The notes beneath the pieces are model-generated. The model ran no database searches and was not told the DNA's origin. It was given only the letters and a program-made list of their open reading frames with translations. The position numbers were made by a program, and so were the translations under genes. Positions 43,910 to 50,689 of a DNA stretch of 51,771 nt are shown piece after piece. This DNA comes from JAFGXT01 sp963677165. GTDB taxonomy: Bacteria; Verrucomicrobiota; Lentisphaeria; Victivallales; SZUA-371. Location: positions 1 to 51,771 of the forward strand of contig CAXXSX010000003.1 of the NCBI GenBank assembly GCA_963677165.2, written 5' to 3'. Each line of letters opens with the position of its first letter. Position 1 is the first letter of the stretch.

Positions 43910-45180
43910 TGAGGCGAATTGGATTTGTTATTTTACTGCTGGCTTTTTCGTTTGTTGTGGTGGGAGAAAAACCTGCGACTGGGAAGATCAAGATCAAAAT
44001 CAAGGATAAAGCGGAGCATGCGGATTCCGGCTACGGCGAATTGGCGGTATTTATGTTTGTTGTTCAGCTTTTACGACAGAATTATGTCAATGAAAAGCGG
44101 GTTACCTATAAGCACCTTTTTCAGGGAGCTTTGAAGGGGATGCTCGGGTCTCTTGACCGCTTTAGTTCCTATCAGTCGCCGGATGAATTTAAACAGTTGG
44201 TTAATCTAAACAAGGGGTCGTTTGTTGGGATTGGCGTAGTACTCTCTTATCGTAATAACAAGTTGGTTGTTCAGAGGGTTGAATATAACAGTCCGGCCTT
44301 TCTTCGCGGTATCAGGGCAGGGGATATTATTCTTGCTGTTGATGGACATCCGGTTAAGCCTAAGACGTTGCGCCGCAGTTTAGATCGTATTAAAGGTAAG
44401 AAAGGTACCAAAGTTAGAGTTAAGTATTTTCGCCCGTCCAGCCGAAGTGGTAAGGAAGTGGAGATCACCCGTGAAGTAGTTGAGATGCAGCCGATCCCCG
44501 ATAATGGCGTACGTTATGTGGCTGACGGCATTGGGTATATCAGGGTTAATCAGTTTTCCGGCAATGTTATCCCGGAATTGAGAACCGCGATGGACCGTCT
44601 TGGCAGGGATAAACTGGAATCGCTTATTATCGATTTGCGTGGAAATCCTGGCGGATTGCTTCATGCGGCGGTTAGTTTTTGTAGTTGTTTTCTGGAGAGC
44701 GGCAGGCTGGTTGTCAAAGTTGAAGGCAGAAAGTCGTCGGAAAATGCTACATACAAGGCTGGCGGATGGGATGAGCCAATGGTGAATATTCCGCTGGTTG
44801 TACTCATAGACCATGGTAGTGCCAGTGCTTCGGAGATTGTGGCAGGATGTTTGCGTGACTATAAACGTGCCATTCTAATAGGGAATCGCAGCTATGGTAA
44901 GGGGTCGGTTCAAAAGATTCAGCGGCTGAACGACGGCAGCGGCATAAAATATACCGTAGCTTTATATTATACGCCTTCGCACCGGGTGATCCATGAAAAA
45001 GGGATTGATCCTGATGTTGAGGTTGATCCCGGAGTTCCCGTCGGGCGTCTCCGGGCGCAGATCATGCGTTATCCGGGCATTATTACGCCGGATGACAATA
45101 CGGCCGTGACGGATTTACAGCTTCAGCGTGCGGTAGAAATTTTAAAAAGTATAAACCTGCTTGAAAGTGCCGGAAAATGA
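43909..45180 (+). CDS. C-terminal processing protease, S41 family
   Basis: 423 residues from ATG43909 (a TTG one codon upstream is also in frame). Signal peptide/anchor ('FVILLLAFSFVVVG'), a helical N-terminal part ('LGSLDRFSSYQSPDEF'), a PDZ domain ('GIGVVLSYRNNKLVVQRVEY', 'FLRGIRAGDIILAVDG') and the S41 catalytic domain. Ser306 in 'GSASASE' (303-309) and Lys331 in 'SYGKGSVQ' form the Ser/Lys dyad with the 25-residue spacing seen in Prc. It is a periplasmic tail-specific protease. Cotranscribed with tadA. Confidence 0.93.
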   Translation: MRRIGFVILLLAFSFVVVGEKPATGKIKIKIKDKAEHADSGYGELAVFMFVVQLLRQNYVNEKRVTYKHLFQGALKGMLGSLDRFSSYQSPDEFKQLVNLNKGSFVGIGVVLSYRNNKLVVQRVEYNSPAFLRGIRAGDIILAVDGHPVKPKTLRRSLDRIKGKKGTKVRVKYFRPSSRSGKEVEITREVVEMQPIPDNGVRYVADGIGYIRVNQFSGNVIPELRTAMDRLGRDKLESLIIDLRGNPGGLLHAAVSFCSCFLESGRLVVKVEGRKSSENATYKAGGWDEPMVNIPLVVLIDHGSASASEIVAGCLRDYKRAILIGNRSYGKGSVQKIQRLNDGSGIKYTVALYYTPSHRVIHEKGIDPDVEVDPGVPVGRLRAQIMRYPGIITPDDNTAVTDLQLQRAVEILKSINLLESAGK

Positions 45181-46022
45181 CAAGTGAACATGCTATGTTT
45201 CAGGAACACAGTCGTGACTATTGGGATGCCACGGCTGGAGAATATCAGGAAGAGACCCAGATATCGGTAACCGATTTTCACTATGGACCTTTGGTCTATG
45301 GGGATTCAAAATACCAGTTGTTGCCGGAAAATCTCGAGGGTTTGCGCTGCTATGAATTTGGTTGCGGTGCGGCGCAGAACAGTATCTATCTGGCTTCGCG
45401 GGGCGCTGAATGTTATGCTTCCGATATTTCCGATGAACAGATTGATGAGGCAAAAAGGCTGGTCAAACGTTTTGGTTTGAATGTTGAACTTTTTCAGCAG
45501 GCAATGGAAACACCGTTAGCCGAAAAATATGGTAAATTTGACCTGGTTCATTCCAGTTATGTATTGGCATTTTCGTCGCGTCCGCATCGGGCGATTCTTA
45601 ATGCCGGATTAGCCCTGAAGCCGGGCGGCACCTTTATTTTTTCCACCGGACACCCTGCCTTTGCCGGTGAATGGATGGAGATTGATGACGAGAGCGGCAC
45701 ATTCATACGTAATTATTTTAATCCGGAACCGGATATTCGTTATGATGATAAAGGCAGCGAGGCGATTCGGTCGAATTTCTTTACATTCGACAAGCTGACG
45801 AATTGGATATCCCATGCGGGAATGGTGGTTGAGCGTATTCTTGAACCCGCGCCGGTCAAGATCAGACGCAGTATGACGGTTCAGGACATTATCCGACAGG
45901 TCCCGTATTTCAGTACGGCGTGGTGGGAGCACTATGAACGTCTGGCGCATTGTCCGGTAGTAACAATCTTCAAATGCCGCAAAATAAAACCTGCATCAAA
46001 GCGAAAACAAGCGTCAGCATAG
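45177..46022 (+). CDS. Class I SAM-dependent methyltransferase
   Basis: 281 residues; the ATG overlaps the protease stop (ATGA). Motif I is 'YEFGCGAAQNS' (59-69), motif II 'ECYASDISDEQIDEA', and the post-motif 'KFDLVHSSYVLAFSSRPH' and 'LKPGGTFIFSTGHPAF' complete a Methyltransf_11/25-type fold. The substrate is unknown. The last ~15 codons ('KIKPASKRKQASA') are encoded by the first copy of a 106-bp tandem repeat, so the natural C-terminus may have been replaced. Confidence 0.85.
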   Translation: MTSEHAMFQEHSRDYWDATAGEYQEETQISVTDFHYGPLVYGDSKYQLLPENLEGLRCYEFGCGAAQNSIYLASRGAECYASDISDEQIDEAKRLVKRFGLNVELFQQAMETPLAEKYGKFDLVHSSYVLAFSSRPHRAILNAGLALKPGGTFIFSTGHPAFAGEWMEIDDESGTFIRNYFNPEPDIRYDDKGSEAIRSNFFTFDKLTNWISHAGMVVERILEPAPVKIRRSMTVQDIIRQVPYFSTAWWEHYERLAHCPVVTIFKCRKIKPASKRKQASA

Positions 46023-46252
46023 TATTTCACCGCGAAAGCGAAGCGTTGAGCGGGATGAAGGTGCAGGGCTTTGGTCCTGCTGCCGTAAAATAAAACCTGC
46101 ATCAAAGCGAAAACAGGCGTCGGCATAGTATTTTACCGCGAAAGCGAAGCGTTGAGCGGGATGAAGGTGCAGGGCTTTGGTCCTGCTGCCGTAAAATAAA
46201 ATCTGCATCAAAGCGAAAACAAGCGTCAGCATAGTATTTCACCGCGAAAGCG
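45976..46252. repeat. 106-bp tandem repeat, about 2.6 copies
   Basis: Copies begin at 45976, 46082 and 46188, exactly 106 bp apart, and differ by only a few substitutions; the third stops after 'CGCGAAAGCG'. The first copy contains the end of the methyltransferase gene. Each complete unit carries a small GCAGG/CCTGC hairpin. Confidence 0.93.
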
Positions 46253-46315
46253 GCGGAGAGCCTCCGCGGGCGAGTAAATATTTAATTGCGGGCAGGAATG
46301 TTTTTTTTCTTGTGG

Positions 46316-46586
46316 TAGCTTGCGTTGTCCTCAACGCAAAAAGCAAGTCGTAAAGATATTATATAAATTTATGGCATACGTTTAGAAAGCGGCGCAGAGC
46401 CTCAGCCGATGCGTAGTTTTTGATAGTGGTTGCGAGCTCCGAGCGCAAAAAGCACGTCTGCCACAAACGCCGTAGACACGACTTCTAAAAAACATCTATC
46501 ACAAGTTATTATTGACTTTCGAGGATATCCACAAATTTACACGATAACAGCAAAATTGCTATTTGCGTTGAGGACAACGCAAGCTA
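46316..46586. repeat. 271-bp segment bounded by perfect 24-bp inverted repeats (MITE-like)
   Basis: The first 24 bases (46316-46339, TAGCTTGCGTTG...) recur exactly in reverse complement at 46563-46586. Each arm itself folds (TTGCGTTG with CAACGCAA). No target-site duplication is obvious and there is no coding sequence inside. Confidence 0.6.
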
Positions 46587-46669
46587 CTCGAAAAATTCTT
46601 CGTGTCCCTTTGTGTCCTTCGTGGTGAAAAAAGAAAGAGGCAGAGACTTGTGCGAAATACAATTTGTCG

Positions 46670-46758
46670 GGTAGGGACGGTTCTCCGCAACCGTCAGCTA
46701 TTTTGTATTTGTGTACAAAATCCTGGAAGACGGCGCGCTACGGAGAGCGCTCCCTACC
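46670..46758. repeat. Three-hairpin element, copy A
   Basis: Terminal arms GGTAGGGA and TCCCTACC enclose three hairpins: GACGGTT/AACCGTC, ATTTTGTA/TACAAAAT and GCGCT/AGCGC. Together they would form a cloverleaf-like fold. It is preceded by a ~50-bp flank that is also shared with copy B. Confidence 0.7.
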
Positions 46759-46852
46759 AGAAAATAACTTGTAAAAAAAATCTTCGTGGTCCTTCGTGTT
46801 CTTCGTGGTGAAAATAAAAGAGGCAGAGACTAGTGCGAAATACAGTTTGTCG

Positions 46853-46933
46853 GGTAGGGACGGTTCTCCGCAACCGTCAGCTATTTTGTGCCTGTGTACA
46901 AAATACGGCGCGCTACGGAGAGCGCTCCCTATC
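46853..46933. repeat. Three-hairpin element, copy B
   Basis: Same element as copy A; the wider repeats (46617-46758 and 46801-46933) lie 184 bp apart. Two substitutions in stems (A to G in hairpin 2, C to T in the terminal arm) turn pairs into G.U. A 9-base stretch between hairpins 2 and 3 is absent. Confidence 0.7.
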
Positions 46934-46999
46934 AAAATTTGATCATTTTACAAAACTCTGTGGTGGAATGTACGGACTTTTTCGTATTATTCTGTAAGA

Positions 47000-47028
47000 T
47001 TGAGATTGTAATTATGTGTATATACAAT
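47000..47028 (+). promoter_or_regulatory. Promoter of the first cassette pseudopilin
   Basis: TTGAGA (47000-47005) and TACAAT (47023-47028) are 17 bp apart. ATTATAGTA overlaps and follows the -10, as it does at the next promoter (47952-47980). Confidence 0.6.
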
Positions 47029-47109
47029 TATAGTACAGCAGATACAAAGGGCTGAACTTTGCCCTTGGGGTTTGACTTATATTGCGACACAACCGGGAGT
47101 TGTTTTGAA

Positions 47110-47745
47110 ATGGTTTTAAGAGAGAGACGGAATATACGCCATTTTACGCTTGTGGAAATCCTTGTAGTCATGGCGATCCTTGCCGTGCTGATGGGATTGG
47201 GAATCGGTGGATACAGCCTAGCAATGGACAGTGCCAAACGTGCCAAGACTGAAACTCTTATCAAAAAACTTGAAACTGCCCTTGAAGCCGTCAAAGCCAA
47301 ACACGGCTATTACTTCCAAAGTTCCGGTGCGGACCCCATCACTACTAATGGAATGCCGTTTTATCATTTTGCTGTTCCTGTTGATCCCGACAATCCCGAT
47401 ACTAATGTTTTTCCTGATACGGATGCTCTTGATACCTTTGTCAAAACGATTGACTTTGAATCATTTAAAAACGCGAATACAAAGACTGTTAGTGTTGGTG
47501 GAACTGATTATTTAGTTGTTGTAGACGCCTGGGAGAACCCGATTTATTACAGTTGTCCCGGCTCAAAAAACACTGGAACGTTTGATATTGTATCTGCTGG
47601 ATCTGATTTAAAAACAGCAAATGATGATACAACACCAGTACAAGATGATGAATTATTGTGGAATAGCAGTACTGGAAAATTGAATACGGATGCACATCCT
47701 GAAAATTCCAATCCGAAACAAAGTAACGATATAGCGAATTTCTAG
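47110..47745 (+). CDS. GspG-like pseudopilin (cassette gene 1)
   Basis: 211 residues from ATG47110 (GGAG nine bases upstream). Prepilin helix 'FTLVEILVVMAILAVLMGLG' with Glu+5 but His11 before the cleavage site. 'AKRAKTETLIKKLETALEAV' and 'VVVDAWENPIYYSCPGSK' are GspG-like, ending in a 'DIVSAGSDLKT' segment comparable to the GspG end. The gene stands alone between two repeat-rich stretches and has its own promoter. It probably forms the shaft of a second pseudopilus. Confidence 0.8.
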   Translation: MVLRERRNIRHFTLVEILVVMAILAVLMGLGIGGYSLAMDSAKRAKTETLIKKLETALEAVKAKHGYYFQSSGADPITTNGMPFYHFAVPVDPDNPDTNVFPDTDALDTFVKTIDFESFKNANTKTVSVGGTDYLVVVDAWENPIYYSCPGSKNTGTFDIVSAGSDLKTANDDTTPVQDDELLWNSSTGKLNTDAHPENSNPKQSNDIANF

Positions 47746-47758
47746 TGGTTTTTTTAAG

Positions 47759-47792
47759 TAGCTTGCGGTCACCGAACGCAAAAAGCAAGTCG
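47759..47792. repeat. Dispersed TAGCTTGCG...AAGCAAGTCG element
   Basis: The ends match 46316-46350 (TAGCTTGCG and CGCAAAAAGCAAGTCG) while the ~9 bases between differ. A partial relative lies at about 46430-46460 (GCGCAAAAAGCACGTC). Confidence 0.6.
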
Positions 47793-47951
47793 TGATGATA
47801 TCGCGTAGCGTTAATAAATGTATTGAAAGCGGTCCGAACCACGGGCACAATAAATTAAAAATTAATTACGAAGAACTAAGATGCAAAAATAAAGAAAGAA
47901 GAATTTTCTTCGTGTTCTTCGTGTTCTTCGTGGTTGTATAAGGTGTCCTGC

Positions 47952-47980
47952 TTGCTAAACAGGTGTTTTTGTGCTATAAT
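47952..47980 (+). promoter_or_regulatory. Promoter of the second cassette pseudopilin
   Basis: TTGCTA (47952-47957) and a perfect TATAAT (47975-47980) are 17 bp apart. ATTATAGTA overlaps and follows the -10 as at 47023. Confidence 0.7.
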
Positions 47981-48049
47981 TATAGTAGACAATAATATAT
48001 ATTTTCAGTCGTTTGAGGCTGTATTAAGAGAAAGGGGATTTTAAAAGAA

Positions 48050-48619
48050 ATGAGAAAACAACAATTTTCACTTATCGAACTTCTGGTAGTGATTGCTATA
48101 ATCGCCATCCTCATGGGACTTCTTATTCCTATGGTCAGCAGTATGAAGCAGAAAGCTAAAATGACCAAAGCTCTTTCCGAAATCAATGCGATAAAAAACG
48201 CAATCAAACAATATGAAGCTACTTATGGCCTTCTCCCTGTTTATGGTACTACAGCTCAAACTGAATGGAGTGATGATGATGATCATTACAATCTTTTGAT
48301 GGAATGGTTAACTCAGTCCGAGTGTACTGGTGATTCTACTCCTTCTATTGATACTAATGGTAATCTTAGGAAAATGAAATTTCTTGATCCTCTTCCGACT
48401 GGTGGTTCATGGAAGGATCCTTGGGGAGAAAACTACATTATTTATGTAGACCATGATTATGATGGGCAGGTTACTATTGGAAGTGGAGCTGATGCTACTG
48501 ATTATAATGGAAGTATTTTTATTTACAGTAAAGGTCCCAATAAAACTGATGAATATGGGAAAAATAATACGAATGGCGGCGGTTCTAAGGCTGACGATAT
48601 AAATACTTGGGATAAATAA
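48050..48619 (+). CDS. GspG-like pseudopilin (cassette gene 2)
   Basis: 189 residues. Prepilin helix 'FSLIELLVVIAIIAILMGLL' with Glu+5 and Gln5 before the cleavage site. The body has 'ALSEINAIKNAIKQYEATYG', 'SWKDPWGENYIIY' and 'SIFIYSKGPNKTDEYG', matching the GspG C-terminal pattern. AAGGGG lies upstream. It heads the tightly packed run H-I-J-K and has its own consensus promoter. Codons ending in T or A dominate, more than in the T2SS operon. Confidence 0.82.
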   Translation: MRKQQFSLIELLVVIAIIAILMGLLIPMVSSMKQKAKMTKALSEINAIKNAIKQYEATYGLLPVYGTTAQTEWSDDDDHYNLLMEWLTQSECTGDSTPSIDTNGNLRKMKFLDPLPTGGSWKDPWGENYIIYVDHDYDGQVTIGSGADATDYNGSIFIYSKGPNKTDEYGKNNTNGGGSKADDINTWDK

Positions 48620-48627
48620 ATCTTAAT

Positions 48628-49281
48628 ATGCATAAGCGGTTTATAAAACATAGTTACACGCTCGTGGAACTCCTTGTGGTTCTGGCTATTGTCGGGGTTT
48701 TACTTGGAATTGGTATGCCTGCTTTTCAGAAAATTGCTGTAGGAAACAAGGTTGATACTACAGCAAGAAATCTTGGTGGAGTCCTCAGTTTGGCCAGATC
48801 ACAGGCTATTGTGAAAAATTGTTATATGGCTGTACTTATTCCAGATGAGAAATATCCCGATAGTAATTTTCAGAATACTTCTTATGCTTGCAAAAAATTT
48901 CGTATTTGTAAGGTTGAATACGATTCTTCTTCATCTACTACTCCCTATAAATTTAAGTCATGGTATAAAGGGGCCGGTTGGAAAGAAGCTGAAGTTGGGA
49001 CTGCTGTTTATATTGCTGATCCCCAGAATTCTTCAAGCTCAGATTGTGTGAAAACTGTTGAAATTGATTCTACAAACTATACTGCTGTTAATGCGATTAT
49101 ATTTAAACCATATGGTGGCGTTGCACTTAATGATTTTGAAATCAAGGTGGTTCAAGGAGAGTATTCATCTGGAGCCTCGGCTAATTCAGATGCGGATAAT
49201 CATAAAATTGTTCTTACCAATACGGATAATTCTAAGACGATAAAAGTTAATATGTTTACAGGTAAAATTAGTTATGAATAA
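48628..49281 (+). CDS. GspH-like pseudopilin (cassette gene 3)
   Basis: 217 residues, 8 bp after gene 2. The helix is 'YTLVELLVVLAIVGVLLGIG' with Glu+5; Tyr at +1 and Ser9 before cleavage are atypical. 'ARNLGGVLSLARSQAIVKNC' is the GspH/FimT helix and 'NAIIFKPYGGVALNDFEIKV' the C-terminal sheet. No Shine-Dalgarno is visible, so translation probably depends on coupling. In the Verru_Chthon cassette this would be the D-like member (inference). Confidence 0.8.
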   Translation: MHKRFIKHSYTLVELLVVLAIVGVLLGIGMPAFQKIAVGNKVDTTARNLGGVLSLARSQAIVKNCYMAVLIPDEKYPDSNFQNTSYACKKFRICKVEYDSSSSTTPYKFKSWYKGAGWKEAEVGTAVYIADPQNSSSSDCVKTVEIDSTNYTAVNAIIFKPYGGVALNDFEIKVVQGEYSSGASANSDADNHKIVLTNTDNSKTIKVNMFTGKISYE

Positions 49282-49846
49282 AGCGAAACGGAAAATCAGA
49301 CATTATTTTAATATGGTTGAAGTTGCTTTAGCATTAGCTGTTGTCGGCATTGGTATTGCTGGTATTATGTCGCTTTTTCCTGTCGCTTTAAATGCCAACC
49401 GTCAGGCCATTGGCGATAACTATTCTCCTGATGTTGCAAATTTGTTTTTGTCATATGTTGAAGTTTTGTGTAATCAAAATGATGACTGGTCTGTTACTGG
49501 TTCTTTTGCAAATAGTCTTCCTACTACTAAACCGAGTGAGTCAATAACAGAGTCGTTTAATTCTTCTCCTATTAGTAGCACTTGGAGTAATATTTTTAGT
49601 TCAGGCACCTCTGGTTTATATAATGTATCAATGACAACTGATGGAATTACTGATTTTAATGCAGTAATTCGAATGTGGCGGACGCAAATTACTGGATTAT
49701 ACGTTAATTCATCAAATCCTAGTGTTAATGTCCCTTATAAATATGGAATGGGAATCCATATTGAAATAACTTGGCCCAAAGAAAAACCATATGATCAGCG
49801 TTATAAACGAGACTATTATTTAGAGTTTTTTAACCCGAATATATAA
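49274..49846 (+). CDS. GspI/PilV-like pseudopilin (cassette gene 4)
   Basis: 190 residues overlapping gene 3 by 8 bp. The helix is 'FNMVEVALALAVVGIGIAGI' with Glu+5 and Tyr11 before the site; 'MSLFPVALNANRQAIGDNYS' resembles PilV/GspI-type and Verru_Chthon cassette protein B proteins ('FP.gl'). The rest is Ser/Thr-rich with a C-terminal 'YGMGIHIEITWPKEKPYDQR' strand and a 'KRDYYLEFFNPNI' ending. Probably a tip-complex subunit with genes 5 and 6. Confidence 0.77.
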   Translation: MNKAKRKIRHYFNMVEVALALAVVGIGIAGIMSLFPVALNANRQAIGDNYSPDVANLFLSYVEVLCNQNDDWSVTGSFANSLPTTKPSESITESFNSSPISSTWSNIFSSGTSGLYNVSMTTDGITDFNAVIRMWRTQITGLYVNSSNPSVNVPYKYGMGIHIEITWPKEKPYDQRYKRDYYLEFFNPNI

Positions 49847-49851
49847 GAAAT

Positions 49852-50685
49852 ATGAGAAATAGAAAAAAATATAATTTTACTCTTGTGGAGCTTCTTGTTG
49901 CCATGGGAGTGTTTACTCTGTTGATGCTTTCGTTGATGCAGTTCTTTAATGGAGCTCAAAAATTATGGACCAATGCTCAGAAAAGAACTGGAACGTTTGC
50001 AGATGCCCGTGCAGCAATGAATTTAATGTCAACTCAAATTCAGGCCGCATATTATGAAGGAGATGGAGAAAATCCGATTACTCCTTTCTACGGTGCTCAT
50101 GTTAATGATGATTATGATAAAATTGCTTTTGTTGCTGATTCTCCTTTTGTATTAAATTCAGATAGTACTTCGCGTTTATATGAAATAGGTTTTCAGGTTG
50201 ATACCAGTACTACAGAAGATGGCCCTTATAATACATTAAAAATATATTTTATTGGCGACAAGTATTCGGCTGATTATGCTTCTGGAAATGTTGCTTGGGA
50301 TTTTTATGGTGGAGATGAAACGGATCGCGTAAGTACTGTTTTTAATATTCCATCATCTTATACTGCTACTAATGTTAAAGCTGTAATTCCATATGTTGTT
50401 GGTTTGAAATTTATATGTTTGAAACGAGATAATTCACTTATGGTTAATGGTTCGAATCAATTAAATGCTTCTGTTTTTCCTCATGCTGTAATGATCAAAA
50501 TGTCAGTGTTGGATAAAAGAACATATTTATTATGGCGGCAAAAGTTGGTTGCTTCCGGTGTCGCTGCAACTGCTTGTGTTACAAATCCTAGTTCGGCAGG
50601 AAGTTCTGATGATCAAGATTTTTTGAAAGAGAATATGCGAACGTTCACTACCATGATATATTTAGGTGAAAGAGGGCAGGAATAG
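49852..50685 (+). CDS. GspJ-like pseudopilin (cassette gene 5)
   Basis: 277 residues, 5 bp after gene 4 and without a visible Shine-Dalgarno. The helix is 'FTLVELLVAMGVFTLLMLSL' with Glu+5 and Asn8 before the site; 'FFNGAQKLWTNAQKRTGTFA' is a GspJ-type helix. 'SRLYEIGFQVDTSTTEDGPY' and 'VIPYVVGLKFICLKRDNS' are the beta-domain strands, and 'FPHAVMIKMSVLDKR' matches the C-terminal GspJ strand. It corresponds to the C-like member of a Verru_Chthon-type cassette. Confidence 0.78.
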   Translation: MRNRKKYNFTLVELLVAMGVFTLLMLSLMQFFNGAQKLWTNAQKRTGTFADARAAMNLMSTQIQAAYYEGDGENPITPFYGAHVNDDYDKIAFVADSPFVLNSDSTSRLYEIGFQVDTSTTEDGPYNTLKIYFIGDKYSADYASGNVAWDFYGGDETDRVSTVFNIPSSYTATNVKAVIPYVVGLKFICLKRDNSLMVNGSNQLNASVFPHAVMIKMSVLDKRTYLLWRQKLVASGVAATACVTNPSSAGSSDDQDFLKENMRTFTTMIYLGERGQE

Positions 50686-50689
50686 TATT

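Larger units (their letters stand above)
46023..47109. other. Repeat-rich gene-free region
   Basis: 1087 bp between the methyltransferase and the first cassette pseudopilin, with no supportable gene. It holds the tandem repeat end, a 271-bp inverted-repeat-bounded segment, two three-hairpin elements, CTTCGTG-type microrepeats, and at the right edge a promoter and leader hairpin (AAGGGC 47047-47052 with GCCCTT 47061-47066). Confidence 0.8.
47746..48049. other. Intergenic region with dispersed repeats and a promoter
   Basis: 304 bp. It holds a copy of the TAGCTTGCG...AAGCAAGTCG element (47759-47792), a GAAAGCGG-type module near 47824, a CTTCGTGTT microrepeat (47906-47933) and the promoter at 47952-47980. 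No gene is seen. Confidence 0.7.

Noticed and set aside
46014..46232. Short open frames on the minus strand across the 106-bp repeat
   Set aside because: The frames repeat the same peptide because the DNA repeats; no ribosome binding sites and no homology-like features.
46430..46935. Open frames of 65-69 codons within the repeat-rich region
   Set aside because: They are made of the hairpin and CTTCGTG repeats and have no coding character.
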